Part shown: positions 1 through 5,941 of the stretch, piece by piece | Layout: each line of letters opens with the position of its first letter | Numbering within the stretch: position 1 is the first letter of the stretch | Origin: Hydrogenophilales bacterium RIFOXYD1_FULL_62_11 | Lineage (GTDB): Bacteria > Pseudomonadota > Gammaproteobacteria > Burkholderiales > Thiobacillaceae | DNA: 8,353 nucleotides | Direction: 5' to 3' | NCBI GenBank assembly: GCA_001802655.1 | Contig: MGZO01000115.1 | Coordinates: 38,195-46,547 of the forward strand | Notes under the pieces: generated by a model | The model's input: only the letters and a program-made list of their open reading frames with translations | Told to the model about the DNA's origin: nothing | The model's database searches: none | Made by a program: the position numbers and the translations under genes

Positions 1-1182
1 GATGTCGAAGCTTCCGAAGAAAGCCGCATTGCCACCGATATCGGCGAACTCGACCGGGTACTGGGCGGCGGCCTGGTGCCGGGTGGCGTGGTACTGATCG
101 GCGGGGATCCCGGCATCGGCAAATCGACCCTGTTGCTGCAGGCCCTGGCCGAGCTTTCCACGCGGATGAACGCCCTTTACGTGAGCGGGGAAGAGTCCGC
201 CCGCCAGGTTGCGTTGCGTGCACGGCGGCTTTCCCTGCCCGAAGCGAATCTGCCGGTGCTGCCGGAAATCCGCCTCGAAGCCATTCTGGCGCACCTGGAC
301 GACCTCAAGCCCGAAGTCGCGGTGATCGATTCGATTCAGACCGTTTATTCTGAAACACTGACCTCCGCGCCCGGCTCGGTGGCGCAGGTGCGCGAGTGCG
401 CGGCGCAGCTGACGCGCTATGCCAAGCAGAGCGGCACCGTGATCATCCTGGTCGGCCATGTCACCAAGGAAGGCGCGATTGCCGGCCCGCGCGTGCTGGA
501 ACATATCGTCGACACCGTGCTGTATTTCGAGGGCGATACCGGATCGAGTTTCCGGCTAGTGCGCGCGATCAAGAACCGCTTCGGTGCAGTCAACGAAATC
601 GGCGTGTTTGCGATGACCGAAAAAGGCCTCAAGGGCGTCTCCAACCCCTCGGCCATATTCCTGTCGCGTCATGGTGAACCGGTGCCTGGCTCGTGCGTGC
701 TGGTGACCCAGGAAGGCACGCGCCCGCTGCTGGTCGAGATCCAGGCGCTGGTTGACAGCAGTCACGCGCCCAACCCCCGTCGTCTCTCCGTCGGCCTCGA
801 GCAAAACCGGCTCGCCATGCTGCTCGCCGTGCTGCATCGCCACGCCGGTATCGCGTGCTTCGATCAGGACGTGTTCGTCAATGCGGTGGGGGGCGTCAAA
901 ATCAGCGAACCCGCCGCCGACCTCGCGGTACTGGCGGCGATCGTATCGTCGCTGCGCAGCCAGCCCCTGCCCGACAAGCTGGTGATGTTTGGGGAAGTCG
1001 GCCTCGCCGGTGAAATTCGTCCAGTGCAGCGCGGTCAGGAACGGTTGAAAGAAGCCGCCAAGCTCGGTTTTACCCAGGCCATTATTCCGACGGCAAACCA
1101 GCCCAAGCACAAAATTGCCGGGATGACGGTGTATGCCGTGTCTCGACTGGATGAGGCAATCAGCTTGTTCAGGGGCAGCTGA
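1..1182 (+). CDS. radA: DNA repair protein RadA (Sms), 5'-truncated by window start
   Basis: RadA is a RecA-like ATPase that processes recombination intermediates and acts as a branch-migration helicase during homologous recombination. The frame is open from base 1 to the TGA at 1180-1182, giving 393 residues. Family members have about 455-460, so roughly 60-65 N-terminal residues, including the four-Cys zinc finger, lie outside the window. Visible motifs are Walker A GGDPGIGKST (100-129), a Walker B strand ending in Asp (codon 328-330) and the RadA signature KNRFG (571-585). The C-terminal third is the Lon-protease-like domain; where Lon has its catalytic Ser this protein reads EPAAD, so the domain is a non-proteolytic scaffold as in other RadA proteins. 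The GTG at 76 is an internal Val codon, not the start. The gene converges on the hydrolase, with a 58-base gap. Identity is certain from the KNRFG motif plus domain order. Confidence 0.97.
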   Translation, partial: DVEASEESRIATDIGELDRVLGGGLVPGGVVLIGGDPGIGKSTLLLQALAELSTRMNALYVSGEESARQVALRARRLSLPEANLPVLPEIRLEAILAHLDDLKPEVAVIDSIQTVYSETLTSAPGSVAQVRECAAQLTRYAKQSGTVIILVGHVTKEGAIAGPRVLEHIVDTVLYFEGDTGSSFRLVRAIKNRFGAVNEIGVFAMTEKGLKGVSNPSAIFLSRHGEPVPGSCVLVTQEGTRPLLVEIQALVDSSHAPNPRRLSVGLEQNRLAMLLAVLHRHAGIACFDQDVFVNAVGGVKISEPAADLAVLAAIVSSLRSQPLPDKLVMFGEVGLAGEIRPVQRGQERLKEAAKLGFTQAIIPTANQPKHKIAGMTVYAVSRLDEAISLFRGS

Positions 1183-1196
1183 ACATGCGCGACAGG

Positions 1197-1211
1197 GCGT
1201 TCAGCGAACGC
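1197..1211. terminator. Possible short hairpin between convergent genes
   Basis: A perfect 6-bp inverted repeat (GCGTTC / GAACGC) with a 3-base loop lies 14 bases after the radA stop, in the convergent gap between radA and the hydrolase. No T-run follows on either strand, so it does not have the form of a strong intrinsic terminator. It may give weak bidirectional termination or be chance. Confidence 0.2.
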
Positions 1212-1240
1212 GTACGGAATTGGCCTGCCGGCTGACCTGT

Positions 1241-2212
1241 TCATTGACCATAAAGCTGTGCCAGTAGCGCCTGGAACGCAGACAGCCGCTCCGGCGGCGT
1301 GGCACGGACAATGCCTTCGCGCTGGAATACGTCAATCAGTTTGTAGGGCGTGACACCGGATTCGCCAACAATTTCGACGTGTCCTGCGGGCACCTCGACG
1401 TCAGTGGTTCGAGATGCCTGGGTGACCAATGAATAGCGCTGTTCGTCCACGCTGAAAATATAATCGTCTTCGATGCATTGGCCGGTATCGTCGCGACGGC
1501 GGCACGTGCCGCGCTCGTCGGTTACCACCTTGAGATGACGCTGCACCTGGGGGATGAGACTGCCCGGTTGCTGGATGAAACGCGAGGCCGACGTGATTTC
1601 GTACCAGTTATCACCGCTGATGAGCCAGCAGGCCAGATCCTGGAGACCGAGCGTGGCGATGCGCAGCGCGGGGGCCGCGCACAATCGTGCAGCAGCGATA
1701 CCGGCAAACGGCGCCGAGACGGTGACCAGTCGCAGGCCGATTTGCGTGTTCTGCAAAGGCTGGGGATGGCTTTCGATGAACGCCTTGCGGGCAACGAGGC
1801 CGCCCATGCTGTGGCCAATCACCGTCATTGCCGGCGTGTCCAGATGCTGCGCAAGTGCATCAACAGCGTGAGCCAGTTGGCCCGAACTCACCATCAGGCT
1901 GTCGCGATCATCGTAATCAAAACAAGCGGATTGCTGGCCATGAAACGCGAGCACCTCAGCCAGCGCATGGAATTTCCCGGTGGAACCGTTGCAGCCATGA
2001 ACGAGTATGTTGATCGGCTGGCCCGGATCGATTTGCAGCGTACGCGCTGCATCATCGTTGCACGGGCGCAGCCCGGCAACGTTAACGAGTCTTTGAGCGG
2101 AGGGCAGGCGCCCCGGATCTGCCGACTCGCCGGTATTCGGGTGAGGGTTGGAGGCGCAGCCACCCAGGGTGGCGACCAGTATCAGCAGGGCAAGAATCAG
2201 GGGCATCGGCAT
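1241..2212 (-). CDS. Lipoprotein alpha/beta hydrolase (lipase/esterase-like)
   Basis: A 323-residue putative serine hydrolase exported as a lipoprotein. The N-terminus has a hydrophobic stretch and the lipobox LGGC, with lipidated Cys at residue 19, so it should be membrane-anchored facing the periplasm. The alpha/beta-hydrolase core shows an oxyanion-hole type LVHGCNG (about 70-76), the nucleophile elbow GHSMGG with Ser 135, and a late GH (His 278) suited to be the catalytic His. The acid residue is not certain; Asp 256 is one candidate. The GHSMGG elbow and LVHG strand resemble lipases and PGAP1-like esterases, but the substrate cannot be told from sequence. Start choice: ATG at 2212, with a second ATG at 2206 and a TTG at 2215. 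An in-frame stop just upstream limits the options, and no strong Shine-Dalgarno separates them. It lies 132 bases downstream of prfC on the same strand and may be read from prfC or from its own promoter. Confidence 0.88.
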   Translation of the reverse strand: MPMPLILALLILVATLGGCASNPHPNTGESADPGRLPSAQRLVNVAGLRPCNDDAARTLQIDPGQPINILVHGCNGSTGKFHALAEVLAFHGQQSACFDYDDRDSLMVSSGQLAHAVDALAQHLDTPAMTVIGHSMGGLVARKAFIESHPQPLQNTQIGLRLVTVSAPFAGIAAARLCAAPALRIATLGLQDLACWLISGDNWYEITSASRFIQQPGSLIPQVQRHLKVVTDERGTCRRRDDTGQCIEDDYIFSVDEQRYSLVTQASRTTDVEVPAGHVEIVGESGVTPYKLIDVFQREGIVRATPPERLSAFQALLAQLYGQ

Positions 2213-2344
2213 CAATCCAGTTTAAGACCATCATCCCGTTTTGCGGGCTACTTCAAGAAGCTAGCACTGCCATTTACTTCCCGGGACACAGGGCGAAAGC
2301 GGTTTTCTGACTGGGCACGAATGTGCCGCACCTTTTCTCGACTG
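2213..2344. other. Intergenic gap prfC-hydrolase with inverted repeats
   Basis: This 132-base gap separates the prfC stop from the hydrolase start, both on the minus strand. It contains three short inverted repeats: GGCAC-GAAT-GTGCC at 2314-2327, an interrupted palindrome at 2247-2265 (GCTACTTC, AA, GAAG, C, TAGC), and CCCG-TTTTG-CGGG at 2235-2247. The one at 2314-2327 begins 18 bases past the prfC stop and is the best placed for termination, but it lacks a U-tract. No convincing -35/-10 pair for the hydrolase was found. No small ORF with a credible start is seen. Confidence 0.4.
2314..2327 (-). terminator. Candidate hairpin after prfC
   Basis: A 5-bp GC-rich stem (GGCAC / GTGCC) with a 4-base loop lies 18 bases downstream of the prfC stop. 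In the minus direction it is followed by CAGTCAG and then four A residues, not a T-run. It is therefore at best a weak or factor-assisted termination or mRNA-end-stabilising structure. Confidence 0.25.
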
Positions 2345-3976
2345 CTAACGCATCACCTGCCCATGTTCCCGCGTGTCGTGGAACGCCACCTTGGGCCAGC
2401 GTTCCTGCGCCAGCGAGAGATTCACCCGGGTGTCGGCCAGATACACCAAGTTACCGTCCACGTCCTTCGCCAGCTTCAATGAATTGGATTTGGTGAATTC
2501 CGCCAGATGCGCGGCGTCGGGGCAGGTGACCCAGCGGGCGGTGTAGATGCCGGCGTTCTCGAAGCTGGCGTCGACGCCGTATTCGGTGCGCAGGCGATGG
2601 GCGACGACTTCGAATTGCAACTGGCCGACGGCGCCAATCAACAGTGTGTTGTCGACAAACGGTTCGAACACCTGCACTGCGCCTTCTTCACCCAGTTCCA
2701 GCAAGCCCTTGTTCAACTGTTTGGCGCGCAGCGGGTCGCGCAGGCGCGGGCGGCTGAACAGTTCGGGGGCGAAGTAAGGGATGCCCTTGTACTGCAGCGC
2801 CTCGCCTTCGGTGAGGGTGTCGCCGATGTGCAGCTGGCCGTGGTTGTGGATGCCGATGATGTCGCCCGCCACCGCATCTTCCATGCGGGTGCGCTCGTTG
2901 GCCATGAAGACGACCGCGTTGGCGATTTTCATTTCCTTGCCGGTGCGACGATGGCGCACTTTCATGTTGGGCGTGTAGCGACCGGAGCAGACGCGGAAGA
3001 AGGCGATGCGGTCGCGGTGCTGCGGGTCCATGTTGGCCTGGATCTTGAAGACGAAGCCGGTGAACTTGGGTTCGGTGGGATCGACCACGCGCTCGACCGC
3101 CTCGCGCGGCTGCGGCGGCGGCGCCCAGTCGGCCAGCGCGCGCAACACTTCGCGCACGCCGAAGTTGTTGATCCCCGAGCCGAAAAATACCGGTGACTGC
3201 TTGCCTTTCAAAAAGGCATCGAGTTCGAAGCCGACCCCAGCGCCGCGCACCAGTTCGATTTCGGACAGCAGGGTGTCGGCTTCGAGCGGGAAGCGTTCAC
3301 GCAAGGCCTCGTCGCCCAGGCCCTGCAGCGATTCAAACGCCTGGCCGGCATTCTCTTCGCCGGCCTTGAAGCGCAGAATTTCGTCGTTGATCAGGTGATA
3401 CACGCCATGAAAGCGCTTGCCCATGCCGATCGGCCAGGTCACGGGCGCGCACTGGATCTTCAGGATCGATTCGATCTCGTCCAGCAGTTCCAGCGGGTCG
3501 CGCACCTCGCGGTCCATCTTGTTGATGAAGGTGATGATCGGCGTGTCGCGCAGGCGGCACACTTCCAGCAGCTTGATGGTCTGTTCTTCCACGCCTTTGG
3601 CGGCATCGACCACCATGATCGCAGCGTCCACCGCGGTCAGCACGCGGTAGGTGTCTTCGGAAAAGTCCTTGTGGCCCGGGGTGTCGAGCAGGTTGAACAC
3701 GCAGTCGCCGTGGGAGAACTGCATCACCGAACTAGCGACCGAAATGCCGCGCTCACGCTCGACTTCCATCCAGTCGGAGGTGGCGAACTTGCCGCTTTTC
3801 TTGGCCTTGACCGTGCCGGCCATCTGGATGGCGCCGCCGAACAGCAGGAGCTTTTCGGTCAGCGTGGTCTTGCCGGCGTCGGGGTGAGAAATGATCGCGA
3901 AGGTGCGGCGTTTTTTGACGTCGCGCGCCAAAGGCGAATCGCCGGTTGTGGTCGGCGTGGTAACGGTGGATTCCAT
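2345..3976 (-). CDS. prfC: Peptide chain release factor 3 (RF3)
   Basis: RF3 is the translational GTPase that recycles RF1/RF2 from the ribosome after peptide release. The product is 543 residues from the ATG at 3976, close to the 529 of E. coli RF3. The GTPase motifs are in order: G1 SHPDAGKTT (about 30-38), G2 RGIS (76-79), G3 DTPGH (98-102) and G4 NKMD (152-155). These are followed by the EF-G-like beta-barrel domain and the RF3-specific C-terminal domain. The early motif RRTFAIISHPDAGKTTLTEK and the switch region DTPGHKDFSEDTYR are typical of RF3 and distinguish it from EF-G and TypA. The frame stays open upstream to 4273 across the tsaB start, but the extra residues do not look like RF3, so the start at 3976 is chosen. 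No Shine-Dalgarno is seen before it; the leader there is C-rich. prfC is divergent from tsaB. Confidence 0.97.
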   Translation of the reverse strand: MESTVTTPTTTGDSPLARDVKKRRTFAIISHPDAGKTTLTEKLLLFGGAIQMAGTVKAKKSGKFATSDWMEVERERGISVASSVMQFSHGDCVFNLLDTPGHKDFSEDTYRVLTAVDAAIMVVDAAKGVEEQTIKLLEVCRLRDTPIITFINKMDREVRDPLELLDEIESILKIQCAPVTWPIGMGKRFHGVYHLINDEILRFKAGEENAGQAFESLQGLGDEALRERFPLEADTLLSEIELVRGAGVGFELDAFLKGKQSPVFFGSGINNFGVREVLRALADWAPPPQPREAVERVVDPTEPKFTGFVFKIQANMDPQHRDRIAFFRVCSGRYTPNMKVRHRRTGKEMKIANAVVFMANERTRMEDAVAGDIIGIHNHGQLHIGDTLTEGEALQYKGIPYFAPELFSRPRLRDPLRAKQLNKGLLELGEEGAVQVFEPFVDNTLLIGAVGQLQFEVVAHRLRTEYGVDASFENAGIYTARWVTCPDAAHLAEFTKSNSLKLAKDVDGNLVYLADTRVNLSLAQERWPKVAFHDTREHGQVMR

Positions 3977-4008
3977 CGGGGGGTCAAGCGGATATGAAGC
4001 AGGGCGCC

Positions 4009-4014
4009 ATTTTA
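4009..4014 (-). promoter_or_regulatory. Putative -10 box for prfC
   Basis: TAAAAT on the minus strand (4014 down to 4009) matches five of six positions of the sigma-70 consensus TATAAT. It would place transcription start near 4002, giving a prfC leader of about 25 bases. A -35 element at the right distance is poor (TTATCC at 4037-4032), so this is inferred from the -10 match and its position in the divergent gap. Confidence 0.4.
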
Positions 4015-4084
4015 AGCTATTTCCTGCTGCCGGATAAATTGCACGACTGCCACACCGTGTCGTGTTGTCGCGGGTGACTACCGG

Positions 4085-4090
4085 TAAAAT
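4085..4090 (+). promoter_or_regulatory. Putative -10 box for tsaB
   Basis: TAAAAT at 4085-4090 lies only 7 bases before the tsaB ATG at 4098. With usual -10 spacing, transcription would begin at or within a base or two of that ATG, giving a leaderless or nearly leaderless mRNA. This agrees with the absence of any Shine-Dalgarno sequence before tsaB. The -35 is weak: TTGTCG at 4065-4070 leaves a short 14-base spacer. Confidence 0.4.
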
Positions 4091-4097
4091 TGCGGCG

Positions 4098-4790
4098 ATG
4101 AAATTGCTCGTGATCGATACGTCCACCGAATGGTGCTCGGCTGCGCTGTGGCTGGAAGGCCGGATTCTCGCCCGCCGGGTGCTGGCCGAACAGCGCCATA
4201 GCAGCCTGTTATTGCCGATGGTGGATGAACTGCTGCGCGAATCGGCGCTCAGCCTGCGCCAGCTCGATGGCATCGGCTATGGTGCGGGGCCGGGCTCGTT
4301 TACCGGCCTGCGCATCGCCTGCGCGGTGACCCAGGGCCTGGCGCTGGGCGCCGACCTGCCGGTGGTCGGGGTCTCCACCCTGGAGTCCATCGCCGAACAG
4401 ACCGCTGCAGATCAGGTGCTGGCCGTGCTTGATGCGCGCATGGCCGAAGTTTACTGGGCGGCGTACCAGCGTGCCGGGGAAGGCTGGCAGTGCGTGACCG
4501 AACCTGCACTGGCCTTGCCCGAGTCGGTGAGCGTGCCGGATGGCGGCGGCGACTGGGTGGGGGCGGGTAACGGCTTTGCCGCGCTGGGCGCGGTGTTGCG
4601 CCCGCGTCTGGCAGCGCAGCTCACTCGCATCGACGACAGCCTGATGCCGGATGCGGCCGCGATGGCTGGGCTGGCCGCCCGGGCATTCGAGCGCGGCGAG
4701 GGCATGGACGCTGCGCTTGCCGCGCCGATTTATCTGCGCGACAAGGTGGCGCTGACGATAGACGAACGCCGGGCGAAACGAAGCGCATGA
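4098..4790 (+). CDS. tsaB: tRNA t6A synthesis protein TsaB
   Basis: TsaB (YeaZ) is the non-catalytic partner of TsaD in the TsaBDE complex, which transfers the threonylcarbamoyl group made by TsaC to A37 of ANN-decoding tRNAs. The 230-residue product matches the usual length (231 in E. coli). It shows the N-terminal ASKHA strand LVIDTST (4-10), the RHSSLLLP segment (33-40), the family hallmark GPGSFTGLRI (64-73) and a terminal PIYLRDKVA (210-218). The frame allows a start at 4062, but MKLLVIDTS from the ATG at 4098 aligns with known TsaB N-termini. The start lacks a Shine-Dalgarno and sits directly behind a TAAAAT box. Its stop overlaps the rimI start (ATGA at 4787-4790), indicating translational coupling. 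It is the first gene of the plus-strand run. Confidence 0.96.
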   Translation: MKLLVIDTSTEWCSAALWLEGRILARRVLAEQRHSSLLLPMVDELLRESALSLRQLDGIGYGAGPGSFTGLRIACAVTQGLALGADLPVVGVSTLESIAEQTAADQVLAVLDARMAEVYWAAYQRAGEGWQCVTEPALALPESVSVPDGGGDWVGAGNGFAALGAVLRPRLAAQLTRIDDSLMPDAAAMAGLAARAFERGEGMDAALAAPIYLRDKVALTIDERRAKRSA

Positions 4791-5269
4791 GTCACGTGCC
4801 CCTCAGCGAAACCCGCGTCATGGCGCACAGCCTGCGCACCATGACCGCGGCCGACCTGACGCTCATTCACCCGATTGAGCTGGCGAGTTACGACCATCCG
4901 TGGAGCATCGGCAATTTCGCCGATTCGCTCGACGCCGGCTACAGCATGTGGGTACTCGAAGCCGGCGGCGAGGTGATGGGGTATTACGCCATGATGGCGG
5001 CGGCGGGCGAGGCGCACCTGCTCAACCTCACCATCGCCCCCGACTGGCGGCGCCACGGCCTGGGACGCGATCTGCTCGCCCACTGCCTGGCACGTGCCTG
5101 CGATCACCAGGCCGACAGCCTGTTTCTGGAGGTGCGCGCGTCCAATCTCGCTGCCATCAACCTGTACCACAGCAGCGGCTTTGTCGACCTGGCCGTGCGG
5201 CGTGCCTACTATCCCGCAGGCGACGCCCGTGAAGATGCACTCATCATGAAAAAGGACTTGTCGTGTTGA
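4787..5269 (+). CDS. rimI: Ribosomal protein S18 alanine N-acetyltransferase RimI
   Basis: RimI is a GNAT-family enzyme that acetylates the N-terminal Ala of ribosomal protein S18 using acetyl-CoA. The product is 160 residues from the ATG at 4787, which overlaps the tsaB stop as ATGA. An alternative ATG at 4820 would give 149 residues, nearer the 148 of E. coli; coupling favours the first, homology the second. The acetyl-CoA P-loop is RRHGLGRDLL (88-97). The block LEVRASNLAAINLYHSSGF (114-132) carries Glu 115 and Tyr 127, spaced 12 apart like the catalytic Glu103/Tyr115 pair of E. coli RimI. The tail YYPAGDAREDALIM fits the family. The pairing tsaB-rimI is common in Proteobacteria and supports the assignment over a generic GNAT protein. 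Confidence 0.92.
   Translation: MSHVPLSETRVMAHSLRTMTAADLTLIHPIELASYDHPWSIGNFADSLDAGYSMWVLEAGGEVMGYYAMMAAAGEAHLLNLTIAPDWRRHGLGRDLLAHCLARACDHQADSLFLEVRASNLAAINLYHSSGFVDLAVRRAYYPAGDAREDALIMKKDLSC
5251..5256 (+). promoter_or_regulatory. Shine-Dalgarno deciding the glycosylase start
   Basis: AAAGGA inside the end of rimI lies 6 bases before the GTG at 5263 and 9 before the TTG at 5266. It supports initiation at one of these non-ATG codons. The TTG option would give the classic 4-base TTGA overlap with the rimI stop at 5267-5269; the two proteins differ by one residue. Confidence 0.6.
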
Positions 5270-5931
5270 GCCGGGACGACGTATTCACCGAACTGGGCAT
5301 CGGCCCGGTGTGGCGTTTGCGCGCGGCTGCACCCGCTGCACCGCTCTCTGCTCCCGGCTCACCGCTCACCACCTGGGACGCCCTTGCCGAAGCCGTCGCC
5401 CACTGCACCGCCTGCAAGCTCTCCACCACCCGCACCCAGGGCGTGCTCGGCGTGGGCGACCGCCATGCCGACTGGCTGATCATCGGCGAGGCACCGGGCG
5501 CCGACGAGGATGCCCGGGGTGAGCCGTTTGTCGGCGAGGCAGGCAAGCTGCTCGACGCCATGCTGGCGGCCATCAACCTGCAGCGTGGAAACAATGTCTA
5601 CATCACCAATGTGCTGAAATCCCGCCCGCCCGGCAACCGCGAGCCCGAGTCCGATGAAATCGCCGCCTGCCGTCCCTATCTGCTGGCGCAGATCGAACTG
5701 ATCCAGCCCAGGCTCATCCTGGCGCTCGGCCGGGTTGCCGCGCAAAGCCTGCTCGATACTGACGAGACGGTTGGCCACCTGCGCGGGCGACTGCACCAGT
5801 TCCAGGGTGTGCCGCTGGTAGTGACTTATCATCCAGCCTACCTGCTGCGCAAACTGTCCGACAAGGCACGGGCGTGGGAGGACTTGTGCCTCGCCCGCCG
5901 CACCTTTACCTCCTTGCCTCCTGAATCCTGA
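5263..5931 (+). CDS. Uracil-DNA glycosylase, type 4-like (Fe-S family), with N-terminal psi-like peptide
   Basis: A 222-residue member of the family 4/5 uracil-DNA glycosylases, which remove uracil from DNA to start base excision repair; the family was once labelled phage SPO1 DNA polymerase-related. The catalytic core shows GEAPG (75-79) with EPFVGEAG (87-94), TNVLKSRPPGNR (115-126) and HPAYLLR (190-196). The [4Fe-4S] ligands expected are CxxC (Cys 48 and 51), a Cys in KCRPPGNR and a Cys in AAC (136). Here the third is Ser 120 (TCC at 5620-5622), so one ligand is replaced. Residues 1-47 precede the core: LGIGPVWRLR (11-20) resembles the N-terminus of E. coli DNA polymerase III psi, followed by an Ala/Pro-rich linker. 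Start is GTG 5263 or TTG 5266, overlapping rimI. Family assignment is firm; activity with the altered ligand is not proven. Confidence 0.93.
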   Translation: MLSRDDVFTELGIGPVWRLRAAAPAAPLSAPGSPLTTWDALAEAVAHCTACKLSTTRTQGVLGVGDRHADWLIIGEAPGADEDARGEPFVGEAGKLLDAMLAAINLQRGNNVYITNVLKSRPPGNREPESDEIAACRPYLLAQIELIQPRLILALGRVAAQSLLDTDETVGHLRGRLHQFQGVPLVVTYHPAYLLRKLSDKARAWEDLCLARRTFTSLPPES

Positions 5932-5941
5932 CTCCTTAAAC

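Noticed and set aside
76..1182. Start of radA at the internal GTG (76)
   Set aside because: The frame is open to base 1 and the residues before it (DIGELDRVLGGGL) are conserved RadA sequence, so the true start lies before the window.
1478..2482. Long plus-strand ORF (334 codons) opposite the hydrolase and the end of prfC
   Set aside because: It is antisense to a well-supported hydrolase with lipobox and GHSMGG motif, spans the intergenic gap, and its translation has no recognisable domain. It is the usual open antisense frame in GC-rich DNA.
3395..3997. Plus-strand ORF of 200 codons opposite prfC
   Set aside because: It is antisense to conserved RF3 GTPase motifs; its His/Asp/Gly-rich translation is the typical complement of a GC-rich gene and matches no family I recognise.
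3977..4273. N-terminal extension of RF3 (frame open upstream of 3976)
   Set aside because: The added residues are Ser/Arg-rich, unlike RF3, and would overlap the tsaB start on the other strand. The start at 3976 gives the normal length.
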